Source: Lantana camara (taxonomy: Eukaryota > Streptophyta > Magnoliopsida > Lamiales > Verbenaceae). Taken from it: a stretch of 64,000 nucleotides of DNA. Positions within the stretch are counted from its first letter, which is position 1. Each line of letters starts with the position of its first letter. The stretch spans positions 29,415,501-29,479,500 of the forward strand of contig CM074855.1 of assembly GCA_037501455.1 (NCBI GenBank), read 5' to 3'. The position numbers were made by a program, and so were the translations under genes. The notes beneath the pieces were generated by a model. It made no database searches. It was not told the DNA's origin and worked only from the letters and a program-made list of their open reading frames with translations. Shown in pieces: positions 11,438 through 23,084 of the stretch.

Positions 11438-11657
11438 ATCCCTACAATGGATTCTGAAGTGGAAAGAGACTTTCGAGGAACGGGTTGCCATTACCGCATG
11501 AAGCGAGTTTGAGGGCGGCTCAAAACGTGTCAAGAAAGCTACTACCCAAGTGAGTTTCTTGATCTCTACGAATTTGGATACACGATTGCGAGTCCAAGAT
11601 CCTTTTGTTGGGAAAATTTTTTAAATTCCGCTACTTTCTGATTCTTGTTTTCCAACA
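11438..11657 (+). repeat. LTR-B, right part
   Basis: Continues LTR-B after the copia insertion (starting with the duplicated ATCCC). It ends TTTTGTTGGGAAAA ... TTTTCCAACA, the inverted counterpart of the TGTTGGAAAACACG LTR start. The next base at 11658 begins a different LTR in the opposite orientation. Confidence 0.75.
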
Positions 11658-12420
11658 CATACGACCATAGTCTAGCAGCAGGTGTGTGACCCCTAACTGA
11701 ATAACGAATAAATCGAAAGAACCTTTTAGTCAATGATAACTTGTGAAATAAGATCCTCCTACCATCCTATCTCTCGATTAATATCTAGGGCACGGGAATA
11801 ATTAGAACCCAAATATTATTAATCTTAAAGCTAAGTTCGTTTCATATCCATTTGATCTCGATCCAAGAAACTCATTTCTTGATCTCGATCCACTACTTTG
11901 GCCAAGGACTCCGAGATGGATTATGAAAAATTTATGCAATAAGAGATCTTCTTGCCTTAAACAAATGTAGGTCCTTTATTGATTCTCATATGTCTCTATG
12001 TACCACTTTTGCAACCCAACATAAGTCATAATCCAAATGTCTCGGGCGACACCCTTTTAGACCTATGTCTAAGATTACTTAATAAGCTCACACAAGACAT
12101 CGATGAAATCTCAAGTCTAAAGATTAATGAATCACATCATTGACTTGTGAGATATTTCCTTTTTTGGAAGTCTTCAGGTCTTGAAGTAGTTACTTCCTTT
12201 CCCATTTAGGAATCTTCTCATGCGTGACCACCGCAGTGTACCCGTTTTAAACAGCAAGCATCCTTGTGTATTGTGCATGCATCGACTATGCACGTTATAC
12301 CCCATGAAATAGGATGATTCCTTCTGAAGGACGCAATCACACAAGGAAGTCCCAAGTGAGCCTAACTGACACTCCCACAGTTCGTTGGGCTCATCGACTT
12401 GGAGTAGTTTGTAATCCAGT
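11658..12420 (-). repeat. LTR-C segment 1 (diverged copia-type LTR)
   Basis: Aligns by eye with 2240-3010 of the young copia LTR (for example ACGACCATAGTCTAGCA), with many substitutions. It is the oldest visible layer of the left half. It stops at the CACTA element and resumes at 17762, 25120 and 34659. Confidence 0.8.
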
Positions 12421-13210
12421 CACTACAAGAAATTCGCCGAAATCCGACGGAAAATTCCGAGGGAAACACTCCGTCGGAATTCCCTCGGTAATTCCTACGG
12501 AGTTTGATTTTTTTTTTTAAAATTAAAATTAAATAATTCCGACGAGATTTCCCTCGGAATCCCGTCGGTATTTTTAAAAGATAAAATAAAAATTTAACAT
12601 TAGATAATTCCGACAGGATTCCGAGGGAAATCCCGTCGGAATTTTTAAATTATAAAATTTCAAAATTAAAATTAAAATTTTCCGACGGGATTCCCCTCGA
12701 AATCCCGTTGGTTTTTTTAATATAGATTTAATAATTAACATTATATAATTCCGACGAGATTCCGAGGGGAATCCCGTCGGAGTTTTTAAATATAAAATTT
12801 AAAAATAAAAACTATTATAAATTTTAAATAATATAATTTTCCAATTAAATAAAAAATAAAATTAAAAATTAAGGGAAAAAATACAAATAATAAAAATTAA
12901 ATAGTTCCGACGGGATTTCCCTCGGAATCCCGTCGGGTTTTTAAAATATAAGATTTGAAAATAATATTAAATAAATCCGACGGGATTCCGAGGGAAATCC
13001 CGTCGGTTTTTAAATATATAATTTTAAAATAAAGATTAAAATAAATTTTAAATAATATAATTTTTAATTAAATAAAAATATAAAATATACGAAATAAAAA
13101 TTAAATATTTCCGACGGGATTTCCCTCGGAATCCCGTCGGAATTTTAAAAATAATATTAAAAAAATAACACCGATGGGTATACCCCGTCGGTTTTCCGTC
13201 GGGATTCTTA
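12421..13210. repeat. Left subterminal inverted-repeat array of the CACTA element
   Basis: About 30-bp dyads start at 12539, 12610, 12682, 12751, 12907, 12977 and 13111, with arms CCGACGGGATT/AATCCCGTCGG. Spacing is about 70 bp or twice that. The central bases alternate between TCCCTCGG and CCGAGGGA orientation from copy to copy. In En/Spm such repeats bind transposase; that role is inferred here. Confidence 0.85.
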
Positions 13211-13261
13211 ACAAATCTAAAAACAATACAGATAGAAAAACTTAAGTTATATACGCGTGAA

Positions 13262-13440
13262 AACCATTTTCCCCCCATTTCTTTTTCAGCCTCATCTGTT
13301 ATACGCCTGCGCCTGCGCCTTCACCGCCACCGCGCGCCTTCGCCTTCACCGCCACCGCGTGCCTTTGCCTTAGCCTTTGAACGGGAAATCAGATGTCCAT
13401 CCTCTTCCTCCAGTTCCATCTCCACATCGTCCTGGCAGGT
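13262..13440 (+). other. Exon-like GC-rich leader inside the CACTA element
   Basis: The sequence changes abruptly from subterminal repeats to a C-rich stretch with a 25-bp minisatellite (TTCACCGCCACCGCG, twice). It ends at CTGGCAG followed by GTGAATCC, a plausible splice donor, and then T-rich intron-like DNA. It looks like a captured 5' UTR or first exon of a host gene; the gene is not identified. Confidence 0.4.
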
Positions 13441-14330
13441 GAATCCAAGATTCTTAGGACTTTATGAAATGAGGAAAAAGATCGAGTTTTTCTTGATTTC
13501 CGAGGTTTCTCATTGTCATTGCCGACTGTTTCCTTAATGGGTTTTTCTTTTTTGGCTTGGTTATTGTCTTTTGTGTTTGTTTGGATTTGGAAAGGAGCTC
13601 AGATTTGGTTTTTGGCTAACATTTGTGGGTTCTTTTTAATGTTGTTCTTCTTTCTTTGATCCAACTTGCTTAACGGAGGAGCCCCTTCAGAAAATTACTT
13701 TGTTCTTTTGATTGGATTTTGTTGATTCAGCTCAATTTTTTCATGAACTTTATGTTATAAAGATTGGATTTTGGAATGTCAGATTTCTTTTGGAGTTTAG
13801 TTTTTCTGGGAGGTGGTTAGATCCACAGATTCATTCCTCATTACTAGAGCTAATTGTAAGGCTGAAAAAGAGTAAATTTTAATCTCAGTTTGATTACAGT
13901 ACCTTGTAAATGGTGGGCTGAGAGCTGTTTTCTCGCCAAGTTGTTTCTTCAAGTTGAATAAGTATTTATCTTCAAGAAATTCAATCAATTACACATCTTG
14001 AGTGGTTTCCAATAGTCAATCAATTACATATCTTGGACATTAACCTTAATCCCACTTATTAAATATGTTTTTGTTGCAAGAAATGGGAGTTCTATGTTAT
14101 TTTGATGTTGTGTTTGCAGTGTTTTCTGCTATTTCTGGATTGGAGTTTGTTGTTTCAAAGTATCATCATCACTGTAAGTCTTTCTCTTAATGTGATAATG
14201 TGTTTTTAAATGTTATAAGTCAGAGAATTCCATTGTATATGCTTAATGAAATTCCTTCTACCAATACTTGGATGAGTTATTGCTTAAGTTATTGAGTTGG
14301 ATGAGTTATTGCTTAAGTTATAGGCTTAAT

Positions 14331-14490
14331 GAAATTCCTTCTGTTGTTGTTCATTTACTGGAGAAATTGCTTCCTTTCAGGAATCCGGTCATTTATTAGT
14401 CTGGGATCGGCAGCTTTACTTTTCATTATGTGGAGTTGCTTCCTGAGCTTGACATCAATGTCATGTCTTCTATTTGTGCTTCTTAGTATG
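14331..14490 (+). pseudogene. Possible captured exon fragment, unidentified
   Basis: In the frame beginning at GAAATTCCTTCTGTTG this stretch reads as protein-like sequence (including HYVELLPELD) with two in-frame stops, and ends near a GTAAG. It may be a decayed exon carried by the CACTA element. I do not recognise the gene, and chance is possible. Confidence 0.25.
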
Positions 14491-15787
14491 GTAAGCTTCC
14501 AAGTCTTACCAAAACTGTGTGCAACATCTTTGTTTTGACGTGTTATGTCTTCTCTATGTGCTGCTTATGTTCTCTATCTGATATAATGAGAAGTTTTTAC
14601 ATGAGTTTTGAATATTGTAGGACAAAACATGGCCTGAGAGTTAGAGACTTAAAAACAGTTAAGTGTTAACTGTGTCATTGAACTAGAATAAATTCTAGGA
14701 CTAGATTTTGTATTGAAAGTTCTATTGATCCTTAATTGATGAGGTTTGTCATCAATTGATCCGTCATGTTTTCATATGTATGCGATCAATAGTTAAGTTT
14801 TTACCAAAGAATATGATGTTGCTATGTTACAGGGTAAGTGTTTTGATCAAAGAATATGATGTTGAGTATTTTGAACAAAAAATATGATGTTGCTATGTTT
14901 TTTCATGAAAGAAGCTTATAAGATTTTTGACAGCTTATAATATAACTTACTTGAGTGATGCCTTGATTCAAATTTTACCAAACTTACGTCTCACTTTGCT
15001 CTAGTATATACTATCCTACTCATTTTTTTCATAAAATTTATTGTTTCGATCAAATTCCAGTTTCGTAAGTGGGTTTTCTGTAATTTTAAGTAAAGAAGAG
15101 AAGTCTGTGTAGTTCATAATCTATATGATTAGTTGATTACCATTGTTTTTCCACTAGACTTTGAGTTCGTACAAGTGCGTATTTATATGAAATTGGGGGG
15201 TTTGATTTGGAAAATATTTTATTCTATGCACCAAACTAATTCGTGCTGAATAATTTGAAAAAAAAAAAGCTAAGGTAACAACTCAAAACTGAATCCGAAT
15301 ATTCGTATGCAATTGCAGCAAGGTACGAGATTTCCAGTCCATTCTTCTTGTGCATTTTCTGAACATTTTTTCCTGATTTCACAAGGAACTGATATATTCT
15401 GGATGCCCAATTTCTACCTTTTTAGCATATGTGAATATGGGATTTTGGATCATTCATTCGCATCAATTCGGAACTTTGCTCTGTAACCTCAGATCAATTG
15501 TTTGTTCTTCTAACAAAATAAAGAATGAATTTGCTTTTATAGTTCTTGATTTATTCTAAACTTATAAGAACAACCATGTGAACAATCATTGTTTTTTCTG
15601 CATAGCTTTCTTGCAAGATTAAAAGAATTAGTGGAATTGCTTGATCGAATCAAAGTTCTATTATTCCAAAGGATCTTCCAAGTAGGAATTGGAATTAATT
15701 TTTAAATTATTTCAGAAAATCTCATCTAGATTTTCTGTGGTATTAGGATTACCAATATAATTATATGATTTGCATTGTGGTGCAATA

Positions 15788-15897
15788 GATCAGTTACTGA
15801 AGCAGAGCTTGCTAAAGCACCTTCTTGAGGAACTACAATTAGCATTTCTAGTAGAGATTGAAGCTTATAGAGAAATAATGCAGCACCTGCAGCAGTG
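15788..15897 (+). pseudogene. Possible captured exon fragment, unidentified
   Basis: A run of about 36 open codons reads as a Leu/Glu/Gln-rich helix-like peptide (DQLLKQSLLKHLLEELQLAF). It sits in otherwise stop-rich, intron-like DNA upstream of the gyrase fragment. It may be another carried exon. No family assignment. Confidence 0.25.
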
Positions 15898-16963
15898 CGT
15901 AATATATTCTAAATTAAAAGTTACTAACCATGAGTGTGTATTAGCTTGATGGAGGTGGTAACCAACTTTGACTTAGCTCTTTTGGATAGGTTAAGGGTGA
16001 AAAGAATTTGATTATTAGTTTGATAGCCGAGAGGGTTATTGAATCTCTTTCATGCTATATTATTGTCCTGTATATCAAAATCATATTCTTGAATCAGGTT
16101 TTCATAGGTATAGCAATGATTATCAATACCAAAACTGCATAACAATGTTTTGCTTGATTTTGATGACTCTTGATGGATTAAATCATAAACTATTGAATAT
16201 GTGTTTAATTTTAAAGGTTAGGGAATGTTATATGTGTGTTTTTGCATGAGTTTTTATGGTTTTAGCTGAGTTCTTGCATGCTTATGGTTAGGGAATGTAT
16301 AGCACAAAAACTGACAGCTTGTATGCAACAACTTCAGATGCAAATTCCGAGTTCATACGAAATCGATTTTAAAAACTATTTTAACTGTGTATTTCTATTA
16401 TATCAAGGTTTATGTCTGCCAAATTTCATGTTCATCCGTGTCCGTTTGATATCCGAAAAAATTTCAAAACGATACAGCTTTTCACTATTTCTGATCTGCA
16501 CTAACAGCTCGTGCAGAGGGGGCAAACCTTTGAATTTTATAAAACTGTTTTACAGAGTTATTCCTACGTGTATTGAGAGTATGTCCGTAAAATTTCAGCT
16601 TAATCCGAGTTCGTTTGATATGGTAAAATTATTTCTCTTTGAAATGTGTGTTGCATTGATATTCCTGTTTTTCTTAAATAAAATTATTTCTTTCTTAAAT
16701 GTGTGCTGTTTTGGATTCATGAAGTTGCAAGTTTTATTGATGTAGTGTTGCAGTTGTTGCATTGTCTCCATGTTGATTATGGAACAATCAGCCATGTATA
16801 TCAGTCCAAGTTGCTTTTATACTCATTATGTGTGTCATAGTTTTGTCGTAATTTGTTGATAAGGGTACTTATGCTCTCATCTGTTTCAGAGCGAGTAGTA
16901 GATGCAAAGTATTTTCAATGGAATGTTGTGGATTCCTGAGCATTCATGCCATCAAGCTTAACC

Positions 16964-17205
16964 ATGGAGTCTATTAAGGAAAGTAAAGTCTCAAAAGAAT
17001 ATGGATCGGAGCAAATTCAGGTAAAACTTATTTTAACGAACACCTATTCTACTCTTTGACCTTTGTTTTTATTTATTAGTTTTTCTCACAATATTCCCTT
17101 TAGGTATTGGAAGGCTTGGATCCTATCAGAAAGCGACCTGGCATGTACATTGGAAGCACTGGATCCCGTGATTTCTTAATAGTTTGTCAAAGTACTATTT
17201 TGTAA
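16964..17205 (+). pseudogene. Captured DNA gyrase subunit B fragment (two exons, truncated)
   Basis: Two exon pieces of a plant organelle-type DNA gyrase B gene lie near the right end of the CACTA element. Exon piece 1 (16964-17020) encodes 19 residues ending GSEQIQ and stops at a clean donor (CAG/GTAAAA). An 83-bp T-rich intron ends CCTTTAG. Exon piece 2 (17104-17205) resumes in frame with [20 protein letters not shown], the hallmark N-terminal motif of the GHKL ATPase domain of GyrB, and then leaves homology at SRD and stops. The ATP-binding Glu/Asn helix, which follows this motif in the intact enzyme, is missing, so no ATPase could be made. If spliced, it would give a 52-residue peptide. 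The motif identification is secure; the exact parent gene was not tested. Confidence 0.85.
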
Positions 17206-17337
17206 TAGATGATGAATAGGTAATTTTTGTATGGATTAATGTGTGTATTTGTGAGGTTATTTGATGAATTGGTTTTGAATAAATACTTTTGATTAATGGT
17301 TGTAAAATATTTTTTTTTTATTTTTATCTTTAATAAT

Positions 17338-17761
17338 TCCAACGGACTTCCGAGGGAATTTCCATCGGAATTATTTAATTTTTTTTTAAAATTTTAATAA
17401 ATCCGACGGGATTCCGAGGGAAATCCCATCGGAATTGTTTAATTGTATATTTTTATTTTAATAAATCCGATGGGATTCCCGTCGGAATAGGGTAATTTAT
17501 TTTTTTTACTTTGATTATTTTTAATAAATCCGACGGAATTTCCCTCGGAATTCCGTCGGAAATATTTTATTTTATTTAAAAATTTTGTTTTTATTTTCCC
17601 TCGGAATTCTGTCGGTTTTCCCTCGGGATTTTGATTCCGAGGAGGGGTTTTCCTACGGACTCATTCCCGTCGGAATTCCCTCGGAATTCTTAAAATCCAA
17701 CGGGATTCCGAGGGAATTCCGACGGGCCTGTCCGTCGGATTTTGCAGTTTTTCTTGTAGTG
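17338..17761. repeat. Right subterminal inverted-repeat array of the CACTA element
   Basis: Dyads of the same CCGACGGGATT type start at 17339, 17403, 17467 (short form) and 17530, followed by denser partial copies up to the TIR. Their presence on both flanks confirms that the gyrase fragment lies within one transposable unit. Confidence 0.85.
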
Positions 17762-17851
17762 AGTTTAGATTAGGGCTTGTTTCATGAGTCGTTACTCCGA
17801 ATAACAAAGTCCTAAAAGCTTGATGGACTAGGGGAGTTCTAATACATGTAT
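17762..17851 (-). repeat. LTR-C segment 2
   Basis: Continues LTR-C after the CACTA element (TTAGGGCTTGTTTCATGAG matches GGGCTCGTTTCATGAAC of the young copia LTR near 3013). It ends at the next insertion. Confidence 0.75.
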
Positions 17852-18489
17852 TGTAGTACCCCGAGCGGCGGGCACCACATATCCCGCACTATAGCTCGAC
17901 ATGTGTAACAAAATAAGGACTCGGCACACGCATCAAACCATAGCGAATGGGAGACAAAGCAAATCAAACCCTAGGCTAGGCGATCTAGACCCTAGTACAG
18001 AGCTCGCAGCAAAATTAAATCATAAGTGCGGAAGCAACATGATCCATACCAACAGATATACACATAGACAATATACTAGTATCCCTTAAAACATTTATAC
18101 ATACCACGCCACTTGGCCAAATTAAATTACATCACATGCTTTCCAAAGCGAATCATATACATATACATAGGTTCAAATGCTCGAAAATACAGAATTAATT
18201 AAAAAATGTGCATGAGACTTAAACTACAAGACTCCAAAGATTCAAAAGACAGACCGCCGCCTAGCACGAACCAAACCTATACCTGCAGCTCAAGAAACAA
18301 AGGGGAAAAAGAGAGAAACAACGAGGGTCAGTCCTAAAGACTGGTGAGGGGCCTAACACACACACACACCCGTATACGTATAAAGCAAAGCAAGTAGCAA
18401 GAGCGTAAATAATCCTTGAACCGGGGATGGTTTTTGCAAACTAAAATGTTCCCCGTGATACTAAATATATATATACTTAACAGAAGTTA

Positions 18490-21034
18490 TGTAGCACTCG
18501 GAACGCTAGGTAGCTACATCCCCCGCACCATAGTTCAATCCACATATGGAACGAACACCCATACATGAACCAAGCCTATAGCGAATGGGAGACAATAAAA
18601 AAACGACTCACTAGCTAGGCGGGACTAACCCTCAATGAATTACCAACATGTATAACAATAAAACGAAAACAAAATAATATATATTCCTTTCATTAGCATA
18701 TTCATGTTCATCATTCTCATCTATACAATCCCAAAAGTATCTCTATATCCATACCTATATACTAACATCCATAATATACATGAAAAGGAAACTGACAAGT
18801 GCTAGACCTAAAATAAAGACCAACTCGACCCCGCCTGGTACTCAACCTGCAAAACTGAAAATGTGAGGGGTCAGTCTATGAAAGACTGAGTGAGTGGTTT
18901 ATAATTATAAGCGCAATTACCATGCAAATCATAATCTCGGGTAAGTTGTTATAAAGGTAAGCAATATAAGTTCAAGAATAAAATAAATCTTGCCCGAGAT
19001 TATGATTATTCTATTTATAGTTCAATCATTTCAATTTAATCAATCAGTGGCCCGGCGAGTGAGGGCAATCTCCAACCTTTCTTAGACAGTGTACAATAAT
19101 TCAGTTATTATGTGATTAGGTGATCAAGTAATCAATTATAGTGCACAATTAGCAGTTTCATTAACTCCATCTTTCTCCGGGTGATGGTGGGATGGTAAGG
19201 CCCCACCATCCAATCAATCTGGGCAGAGGGTACATGAATCCCTAAGCCCGGAACTCCTTCCCCCACAAATCTCCTAGTGGGTTCAGGGGTCATCCCAAAT
19301 GGTGAGGATAATGCAAGAGTTACCCGTCAGCCCAAGCTTTCCCAGTTGGCTCAATACACTACCCTCGGGCCCACAGTGTAATACAATAGCTCGCCAAACA
19401 ATCAATCAATCAATACAATATAGTTTGGTAATTCATTTGAAAACCAATAACTTTTGAAAACTATAGATATATAGATACATTTTGGCTTAAAACATCACGT
19501 AGGGTTGTGTGGGTTCTATATATCTAGAATTAAACCTCACCTTTAACAACCAAAAGTAGAAAGGAAACACCCTACGAAGCGTGCTCCTCGTCTCCAGGAA
19601 CGTGATCTGTGTAACAAGGACAAGTGTACGTGAGACTCGACTCTTATGAACCATATAAGACGAACGGCATATTCACACAATGCAATACCATGGTGTGACA
19701 ATCAAAGCATATACTCAGTCATTCCAATAAGCATTTGAGTCTGTATGAGTTCACTTTGATAGCAATAATTTCATGCATGCACGTTCTTGGAACAAAAGTA
19801 ACATATTAAACAAAACTCGGGAAATAATTCATGAAATTATGCCAAAGTTCATAACATGCAAGTTAACATAATGTATGACATGTGAATGAAGTTTACATGT
19901 CGAAAACAATCCAAGAAAGCCATGCAATTAGAGTTTGAAATTCGAATTTTCATGCAGAATATGCAGGGGTCGCGGGCACGACCTATTTTTTTCCCTAATT
20001 TTCCTCTAATTTTTCAAATCTCGAAATATAGCCAAAATCGGGTCACGTGCGCGACAAATTTTGTTCTATTTTAGGTCGCGGGCGCGACCTGCTATGCAGC
20101 AGCAGCAAAACAGGGAAAAAAACTGGGTAAAACCGAGCCAAATCTCCAAAAATCAACAACAATTGCAATTCTAATCTATAACAAATACTCAAACACCTCA
20201 AGTACACATTATACTTCACTTATCCATCATATAAACCAAGAAATATGCATCAAAGCACCAAAAATCAATCATGAAAACCCCATAATTTCTCATGCCATCA
20301 ACTTTCATTTAACCTATGCTTTCATGCAAGCTTTGGAATAAAAAGGCCCTAAACATGCTTCTAATCCACCAATAATCATGAAATCATAAAATACTCATCA
20401 AACCCTACATCAACCTATGATGCATGAATTAATTCAAATTCATATTATACCTTGAAATGGGGGAAAGATGAGATGAAATGGTAATATGATGATGATGATG
20501 ACGTTTTTAGCTTCACAATTCTTCCAAAATTCTAGCTTGAAATTGAGATGAACTCTTTCTCTTCTCCTCTTGGTGTAAGGACCGATATTTGGTGTGTGTA
20601 TGTGTGAAGTCTTGATGAAAATGGAATGGAATGGAATGAAATGGAAGAAATGAAATGATATACACCAAAGTCTTGCAAAAATATGCATCAGTCATCACAT
20701 TTTGCATTTAAGTCTTTCCATGATTTGAATTAATGCAATCAAGCAGTATCTCTAGACAAAAGATCAATTAAATTCATTTCAAGTTATACAATTAAGTCCA
20801 TAAATTTATAAAATGGTCAAGTAAGGTCATATAGTAACAATTAGGCACGTTATCACTTAATTTACGTAAATTCCACGTTAAAGATAATTTCACATAAATG
20901 CATAGAAGTATAATGCATATTGAAGTGATGAAAATTATAATTAAATGAACGAAATAACTAAAGTAAACTCCTAACTCCCAAAGACCCGCGCGTGGCGTGC
21001 TTACCTGAACCTCCGAAAAAATTAGGGCGTTAGA
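18490..21034 (-). mobile_element. Solo LTR (gypsy-type, 2545 bp) nested in E3
   Basis: Begins TGTAGCACTCGG and ends GGGCGTTAGA (the canonical CA end mutated to GA), flanked by a perfect 5-bp duplication AGTTA (18485-18489, 21035-21039). On the minus strand it has the palindrome cluster (19968-20090), donor-like motif (19526-19547), conserved block with ACGGGTAACTCTTGC (about 19310-19330), dyad with ATGAA-type loop (18872-18888) and terminal block. No internal region is present. Confidence 0.85.
19968..20090 (-). other. Palindrome cluster, solo LTR 18490-21034
   Basis: Three related dyads: GGTCGCGGGCACGACC (19968-19983), a decayed copy at 20041-20055, and AGGTCGCGGGCGCGACCT (20073-20090; 7-bp arms, 4-base centre). 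The cluster is about 0.95-1.07 kb from the LTR 5' end. Confidence 0.7.
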
Positions 21035-21385
21035 AGTTAAGGGCCGAAGGCCAAAATAATTTTTTTTAAGTAATTAGAAATCTATTCCAGTTTCATAGAT
21101 TCAAGACAAGACATAACACTCGGAGAGTACGAGTTTATCCATGTCAAGACAAGTACATAATAAGCAATCTCAAATCAAAAAAATCCCACCTCGAACTCCG
21201 ATGATGGAAGGGCCGGCCGACCCTAAACTATCCAAGCAAGCAAGCAGGATATGAGTTTCGCGACTCTCACGTCTGTCGGACTCCATCCCCCACCAACCTC
21301 CTTGTGGGTTCTGGTACATCCTATAAGTAGAGATCATGTACAGGCGGTTTGTCCGGCGACCCCTTGGCCGTCCCGGAATCGCCTT

Positions 21386-22224
21386 TAGGGATGGCAACGA
21401 GCCGAGCCGAGCTATGGCTCGGGCTCGCACAAAATATATGTGTTTCGAACCTAGTTCGCGAGCCAGCGACCAGGATATTCTGGCTCGGGCTTGGCTCGAG
21501 ACCTGGCTCGCGAGGGCTCGGCTCGGCTTGTGAGCCAGAGGTTCTGCACAGTTTTTCTTTTGGGGCCAAACAACCATACAGCGCTGCATAGTGTAATTTC
21601 CATTCCAAAAGATAACATAATCCTCCTAGATCTGATTTTTTTTTCCCCCCTGAATCCTAGATCTGAATTCAATAACAACAAACTTCATAAAGTTCTAAAA
21701 ATGGCCCAAAACCCCCCACTAAAATCACAATTTCTCCAAACATTTACAAATTCATAATGTTAAAAATAGGTGAAACCAAGAATTGAACACATCTTTGGAT
21801 TCCAGCAGAGACGGTAGAAGAAGAGTGGTAGCGTGCGAAGGTGATGGCGGCATGGTGGTGGTGTACACGGACTACGCCGACGGCAGGGGTGCGGTGGTGA
21901 GGCAGCGCCCAGCTGTGGCGGAAATATCGCCTGGGGCCGAGTGCCTCGGGCCGTTGGCGTGGTGGCAACGGCGACGTGCAGCGGTGGCGAGTGAGGGGCT
22001 GGGTTGCTACGCAAGAGATTGAGGGAGTTTGATGGTGAGGATATGAGGCTAGGGTGAGGGTTGAGAGAGAGATTGAGATTTGAAAGTGTAGGTGAGGGAC
22101 GACTGGTCTATCTCAGATCTGAGATCTCAACTCTCAAATATGTTTTAGGGTTTTAGTAAAGTAATTATACTTTTGACAGGTAATATTAGATAAAAATAAA
22201 AATATAAAACGTATATATATTATG

Positions 22225-22261
<37 letters not shown>

Positions 22262-22430
22262 AATTTTTTATGGTTCGCGAGCCAGCTCGTGAGCCAATGA
22301 ACAAAGAATTCATTGCTCGGGCTTAGCTCGCGGCCATCACGAACAGAGCCATGGCTCAACTCAACTCGCTGGATACGAACTCAAGCACGAACCTTTTCCG
22401 AGCTGGCTCGCGAGCCCATTGCCATCCCTA
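21386..22430. mobile_element. Non-autonomous hAT element
   Basis: Terminal inverted repeats TAGGGATGGCAA and TTGCCATCCCTA enclose 1045 bp. The flanking octamers ATCGCCTT and GTTGCCTT match at 6 of 8 positions, fitting an aged 8-bp hAT duplication. Subterminal DNA is rich in GAGCCGAGC/GCTCGCGAGC words. There is no transposase. The interior (about 21780-22130) is GC-rich with a CT-rich leader-like stretch on the minus strand, suggesting a passenger segment of host gene origin. A (TA)n/T-tract lies at 22211-22261. Confidence 0.85.
22211..22261. repeat. (TA)n and T-tract microsatellite
   Basis: An alternating TA run followed by about 15 T lies within the hAT element. Confidence 0.9.
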
Positions 22431-23084
22431 GTTGCCTTACCTATAATCTCCGGGGCCATCAAGTCACGAACAAGTCATGTTTAAGGGACCTTTCTTTCAA
22501 GGTCGTATCTCGCGTCAAGTTCAAACAAGTTCAAAACATATCAAAAGCCTTTTCAAAATAAAGCAAAACATAACGTATATACATATAAAAACGTTTCCAA
22601 GGTCTTTCACAAACGGGATAAGCCCTCAAAACGTATCTATCGTATCGTATATGTATTTCGCATGCGGGCTTCAAAACACGTGGGGTTGTAGGTCACTTTG
22701 ACTAAAAGAAAGAAAACCTCACCTTCAAGGAGCAACAGAGACAAAAAGAAGCAACGAACGCTTACAAGATGACCTCGCCACCCTCAGGACGAACCTCTAA
22801 ACAAAACAAGTACAAGAGATGACTTAGACTCAATATGTATCAAGTAGACACTCCGCATATTTGTATGAATGCAAGTGAAATGCAACGATGTAGCATGCAT
22901 GTCACATTTAGCCATACTATCTCATATCAAGTCATATCAAGCGTACTTCATGTCAAACGAATCCATAAAACTCATATAACGAGCATAACATATCATAAAT
23001 CATGTTAGCAATGTATACTTACCATAAAAGAATCAAAGAGATACCAAACGGGGCAAGGAAACAATACATATCGACTCTTCTATT

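Larger units (their letters stand above)
12421..17761. mobile_element. Non-autonomous CACTA (En/Spm-type) DNA transposon with captured gene DNA
   Basis: A 5341-bp element with termini CACTACAAGAAA and TTTCTTGTAGTG and a 3-bp duplication AGT on both sides (12418-12420, 17762-17764). These are the hallmarks of CACTA elements. Subterminal regions on both sides are packed with inverted repeats based on CCGACGGGATT. No transposase frame is visible. The interior of about 4 kb is not transposon-like: it has a GC-rich leader-like segment, several exon-like stretches and a spliced gyrase B fragment. It disrupts LTR-C. Confidence 0.93.

Noticed and set aside
13048..13278. 76-codon minus-strand frame at the CACTA left end
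   Set aside because: It is made of subterminal repeat and AT-rich DNA.
21170..21760. Several overlapping 65-139-codon frames around 21170-21760
   Set aside because: They span the left hAT boundary and its GAGCC/GCTCG subterminal repeats, occur in both strands, and match no protein that I recognise.
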